A DNA stretch of 64,000 bases, from assembly GCA_964035575.1 (NCBI GenBank), contig OZ037858.1, positions 1,426,001-1,490,000 of the forward strand. The letters are read 5' to 3'. The notes beneath the pieces were generated by a model. It was not told the DNA's origin, searched no databases, and was given only the letters and a program-made list of their open reading frames with translations. The translations under genes and the position numbers were made by a program. The DNA comes from Rhynchopus sp. YZ270_cl-10 (Eukaryota; Euglenozoa; Diplonemea; Diplonemida; Diplonemidae). Positions 61,233 to 64,000 of this stretch are shown piece by piece; positions within the stretch are counted from its first letter, which is position 1, and the number at the start of each line of letters is the position of its first letter.

Positions 61233-63542
61233 ATGCGTCACGTGTCAGCAGTACTCCTGGCAGCAAGCTGCCTTGCTGTGTCCTCGGTGGAGGGTGCGTG
61301 GACGTGCGACCAGTCGTACTTCAACGCAAAGGACGGGTGTGACTGCAACTGCGGGGACTGGGACCCGGACTGCGACGTTGCGAACCAGAAGCTGTACTGC
61401 GAGGGCAGCGCGGACTCGCAAGACCGTGTGTGCAACAAGGACACGCTGGTGTGCGAGGCGCCGTCGTCGGGCTCGGCCTTCACCTGCACAGCTTCGTACT
61501 ACAACGCAAAGGACGGCTGCGACTGCGAGTGTGGCGCATGGGACCCCGACTGCGACGTGGCCGGACAGGCCCTGTACTGCGGGGAGGTGAAGGACACGCT
61601 TGGGCGGACGTGCAGTGCGACGACGCTGAAGTGCGAGACTGGGTCGACCCCTCCCTCGGGACAGCTCTTCGCCCTGCGCCAGACAGAGAACCTGGCAGCA
61701 CACACGACAGCGCGGTTCTACACAACTGCAGGGTACACACCGTCGGACGAGCTGGTGCTGCGCCGTGGGCAGACGTTTGAGGTGGAGCTGGTCGGGGCGG
61801 CGCCTGCGTCGTTCGCAGCGGCACTCGGGGGTGTGGCACTGACGGCGACAGCAACAAGCGCAACGGTGTGGGCCGTGGCTGTGCCGGCAACGGCGGACGT
61901 CGGACGGTTCACACTGACGCTGAACGGGGAGAGCTACGGAACGGTGGCTGTGCTCTTCAACCCGTACAAGGCGGCGGACACGCAGACCTACGTGGCAGAC
62001 GCTGCAGAGCGTGCGGAGTACCTGGAGAACGAGAACGGGCGCTTCTGGTACGGTGACGTGTACTCTGCGTCTCTGGGGCAGGGTGCAGGGTCGTCTGCGT
62101 GGGCGTTTGCGCAGTACGACGTGCTGAACTACGTGATGGAGCTGGTGTCGCGCATGCCGTCGTCTGTGGACAGGTCGAGCGCCGTTGAGGTGTCGCGTGC
62201 GATGACGTACCTGCTGAACTCGGGTGTGTCGCAGGGTGTGCTGCAGGGACGCTGGGACGGGAACTACGCCGACGGCACGTCCCCGACTGTGTGGACCGGG
62301 TCGCGCGAAATCATGAAGCAGTGGAAGGACGGGAACTACGCGTCTGTGAAGTACGGACAGTGCTGGGTGTTTGCGTGCCTGCTGACCACGACGATGCGCA
62401 CCCTGGGAGTTGCGGCACGCCCAATCACGAACTTCCGCAGTGCGCACGAGTCGAAGCCGTTCGACTTCTACATTGACGAGCGCACGGCAGACTCGATCTG
62501 GAACTTCCACGCCTGGGTCGACGCGAAGATGTCGCGCCCGGACATCTCGTCTGCAGCGAACTACGTGCAGTGGAACGCCATTGACGCGACCCCGCAGGAG
62601 TACTCGGGCGGGAAGTACCAGATGGGGCCTGCGTCCCTCCCGCAGATGGCGGACAACGTGGCGCACGGGTCGAGCTACGACCAGACCTTTGTGGTGTCTG
62701 AGACAAACGGGATTGTGCTGCGCAACGGGCAGGAGATCTTCGAGGACGTTGGGCGCTACATCTCGACGAAGCGCCCTGGCTGCACCGGGTCCGGCCACAG
62801 CTGCCGCATGGACATCACGACCGAGTACAAGAAGCACAACAGCCCGCTGACCACTGAGCGCGAGGCCGCTGCCCTCGGGAACGGTAAGGGGAGCCGCATG
62901 ACGTCGCGCCGCTACGACGACCTGGCAGGGTTCGCCCTCAAGGCGGGGAGCCTTGCTGCCGGGGGCGACGTGGAGTTCCACGCCGTGTCGACTGGGGGTG
63001 TGAAGCTGAACGGCGGACGCGGGGGTGCGCAGGCTGTCTTCGTGGTGGAGGCTGTGTCCTACACCGGGGTGAAGATTGCGGACCTCGACGTCGCCCTTGC
63101 GGTTGTGTCGCCGAACGGGAAGGCTGCGTCGATTGTTGTGCCCGAGGCTGTGTACGCGCCCTTCCTTGCGAAGACAAACACGCTGCGCGTCACACTTGAG
63201 GTGCGCAACATGATTGGGATGGTCATGTACTCGCACACAAACAAGTTTGAGCTTGCGACCCCGAACCCTGTGGCGACACTCCTCAAGGACGGCACTGCGA
63301 CTGTGACCTTCACCAACCCGCTCGCCACCCCGCTCACACACAGCTTCGTGCACTACTCCACACCGTCGAGGGACGAGAGCCACAAGATGGGTACCATTGC
63401 GGCCCACGCAACGAAGACCATTGTTGTGCCGACAGCACGCTGGTGCAACCGTGACAAGGGGATGCAGAAGGAGGTTGTGCTCTCCTTCACGTCGAACGAG
63501 CTTGAGGGCAACATGCACACCGACCTTGAGATCCAGTGCTGA
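61233..63542 (+). CDS. Secreted animal-type transglutaminase with two Cys-rich repeats
   Basis: 769 residues, single exon, very GC-rich. A signal peptide (MRHVSAVLLAASCLAVSSVE, then GA) is followed by two cysteine-rich repeats (NAKDGCDCNCGDWDPDCD; NAKDGCDCECGAWDPDCD) in residues 24-125. Then come a beta-sandwich-like domain with FNPYKAADTQTY, the papain-like core with catalytic C377 (YGQCWVFACL), H426 (WNFHAWVDAKMSRPD) and D451 (AIDATPQE), and two C-terminal beta domains. Animal transglutaminases cross-link glutamine to lysine with calcium. Architecture and triad match the metazoan TGM family, which is uncommon in protists. The signal peptide and Cys-rich modules suggest work in an extracellular matrix, cyst wall or adhesive secretion. 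Confidence 0.93.
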   Translation: MRHVSAVLLAASCLAVSSVEGAWTCDQSYFNAKDGCDCNCGDWDPDCDVANQKLYCEGSADSQDRVCNKDTLVCEAPSSGSAFTCTASYYNAKDGCDCECGAWDPDCDVAGQALYCGEVKDTLGRTCSATTLKCETGSTPPSGQLFALRQTENLAAHTTARFYTTAGYTPSDELVLRRGQTFEVELVGAAPASFAAALGGVALTATATSATVWAVAVPATADVGRFTLTLNGESYGTVAVLFNPYKAADTQTYVADAAERAEYLENENGRFWYGDVYSASLGQGAGSSAWAFAQYDVLNYVMELVSRMPSSVDRSSAVEVSRAMTYLLNSGVSQGVLQGRWDGNYADGTSPTVWTGSREIMKQWKDGNYASVKYGQCWVFACLLTTTMRTLGVAARPITNFRSAHESKPFDFYIDERTADSIWNFHAWVDAKMSRPDISSAANYVQWNAIDATPQEYSGGKYQMGPASLPQMADNVAHGSSYDQTFVVSETNGIVLRNGQEIFEDVGRYISTKRPGCTGSGHSCRMDITTEYKKHNSPLTTEREAAALGNGKGSRMTSRRYDDLAGFALKAGSLAAGGDVEFHAVSTGGVKLNGGRGGAQAVFVVEAVSYTGVKIADLDVALAVVSPNGKAASIVVPEAVYAPFLAKTNTLRVTLEVRNMIGMVMYSHTNKFELATPNPVATLLKDGTATVTFTNPLATPLTHSFVHYSTPSRDESHKMGTIAAHATKTIVVPTARWCNRDKGMQKEVVLSFTSNELEGNMHTDLEIQC

Positions 63543-64000
63543 TCCGTATCCATATCCGTATCTGTATCTGTATCCATATTCATATTCATACACATTCATT
63601 TGGGGGTTTAGCCGCCCTTTCTTTTTGGGTTTTATCTTTTGCCCATTTTCCTTCGTGACTCGGATGTGTGTGATGTGCGGAATGTTTCGAACTGATACCA
63701 AGAGCAAGAGAGAAAGGTGACATTCATCTTTGGCTGTTTCTTTGTTCGTTTGAGTCATTCAAAATCACACCCCCTGATGCCGAGGGTTTTGATCACATAG
63801 TTTTTCTCTATTTTCTCTATTTCCTATTTCCTATTTCATCAGCTGTGCTTGCTCATACCTTGTCAACACACAGGTGGTACGAGGAGCTGTTGTAGGCGCA
63901 TTCCGTCCCTCTGCAGCCGCCGTGCCCCTTTTTTCCTTCCTGTGTGCGACATTATATCCCAACAGCAAAAAACCCCCGTTTCCTCTTTTTTTCCCCTTCT
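63543..64000. other. Spacer after transglutaminase, with hexamer-like repeat
   Basis: 63544-63592 is a degenerate run of CCATAT/CCGTAT/CTGTAT hexamers. The last 150 nt become pyrimidine-rich with an AACAG, as upstream of other genes here, so another + strand gene probably begins beyond the window. Confidence 0.5.

Noticed and set aside
61245-63758. 837-codon open frame on the minus strand opposite the transglutaminase
   Set aside because: It is a shadow of a GC-rich coding frame. Its translation is Arg/His-rich without a domain, while the + strand has a full catalytic triad.

Overview
The window comes from the nuclear genome of a single-celled eukaryote. All recognisable host genes lie on the + strand over 64 kb, many only 110 to 330 nt apart. 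Most starts are preceded by a pyrimidine-rich stretch and an AG a few to about 50 nt upstream of the ATG. Coding DNA is GC-rich; spacers are AT-rich with many homopolymer runs. Several genes carry short GT-AG introns (43 to 171 nt, donor usually GTATGY). One-way gene clusters with AG acceptors point to polycistronic transcription and spliced-leader trans-splicing. With conventional short introns and several flagellar-type coiled-coil proteins, the best guess is a euglenozoan, perhaps a diplonemid. This placement is inference; no rRNA or spliced-leader gene is present to settle it.

Layout. 0 to 4.7 kb: the end of a PIH1/CS-domain gene, a Harbinger-like element carrying a 9-bp satellite, and a TGS1 cap hypermethylase. 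4.7 to 10 kb: no gene, with foldback elements, dispersed hairpins and a TGTAC array. 10 to 15.4 kb: two tandem DHHC palmitoyltransferase paralogues separated by a 1.9-kb terminal-inverted-repeat element. 16 to 21.3 kb: two coiled-coil proteins, a GGCTA array and a CYTH (thiamine-triphosphatase-like) gene. 24.3 to 25.6 kb: a possible mitochondrial helical protein. 25.6 to 32 kb: repeat-rich, with a 45-bp palindromic satellite, a MITE and a 2.6-kb CTGTA array in a mobile-element copy. 32 to 45.3 kb: the dense gene block (ankyrin/PDZ coiled coil, GNAT, CCCH zinc-finger protein with a mitochondrial-type N-terminus, two coiled-coil proteins, a small basic protein, a small mitochondrial-type protein and signal peptide peptidase). 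45.9 to 52.2 kb: mobile elements, including a 4.9-kb element with perfect 24-bp inverted ends, a nested intact Tc1/mariner element and another satellite array. 52.3 to 63.5 kb: a coilin-like protein, a Q-rich scaffold-like protein, an AlkB-type dioxygenase, a secreted nucleoside-hydrolase-like protein and a secreted animal-type transglutaminase.

The host genes do not form one pathway. Themes are RNA biology (TGS1, coilin-like, AlkB, CCCH), lipidation and membrane proteolysis (DHHC pair, SPP), axoneme-type coiled coils (PIH1, trichohyalin-like proteins) and secreted enzymes (nucleoside hydrolase, transglutaminase). The most unusual content is the repeats. Every satellite here is a short self-complementary core (GTAC, GTATAC, CTAG, GGTACC) plus a 1 to 3 nt spacer, and at least three large arrays sit inside mobile elements, two of which show 3-bp TAA or TTA target duplications.
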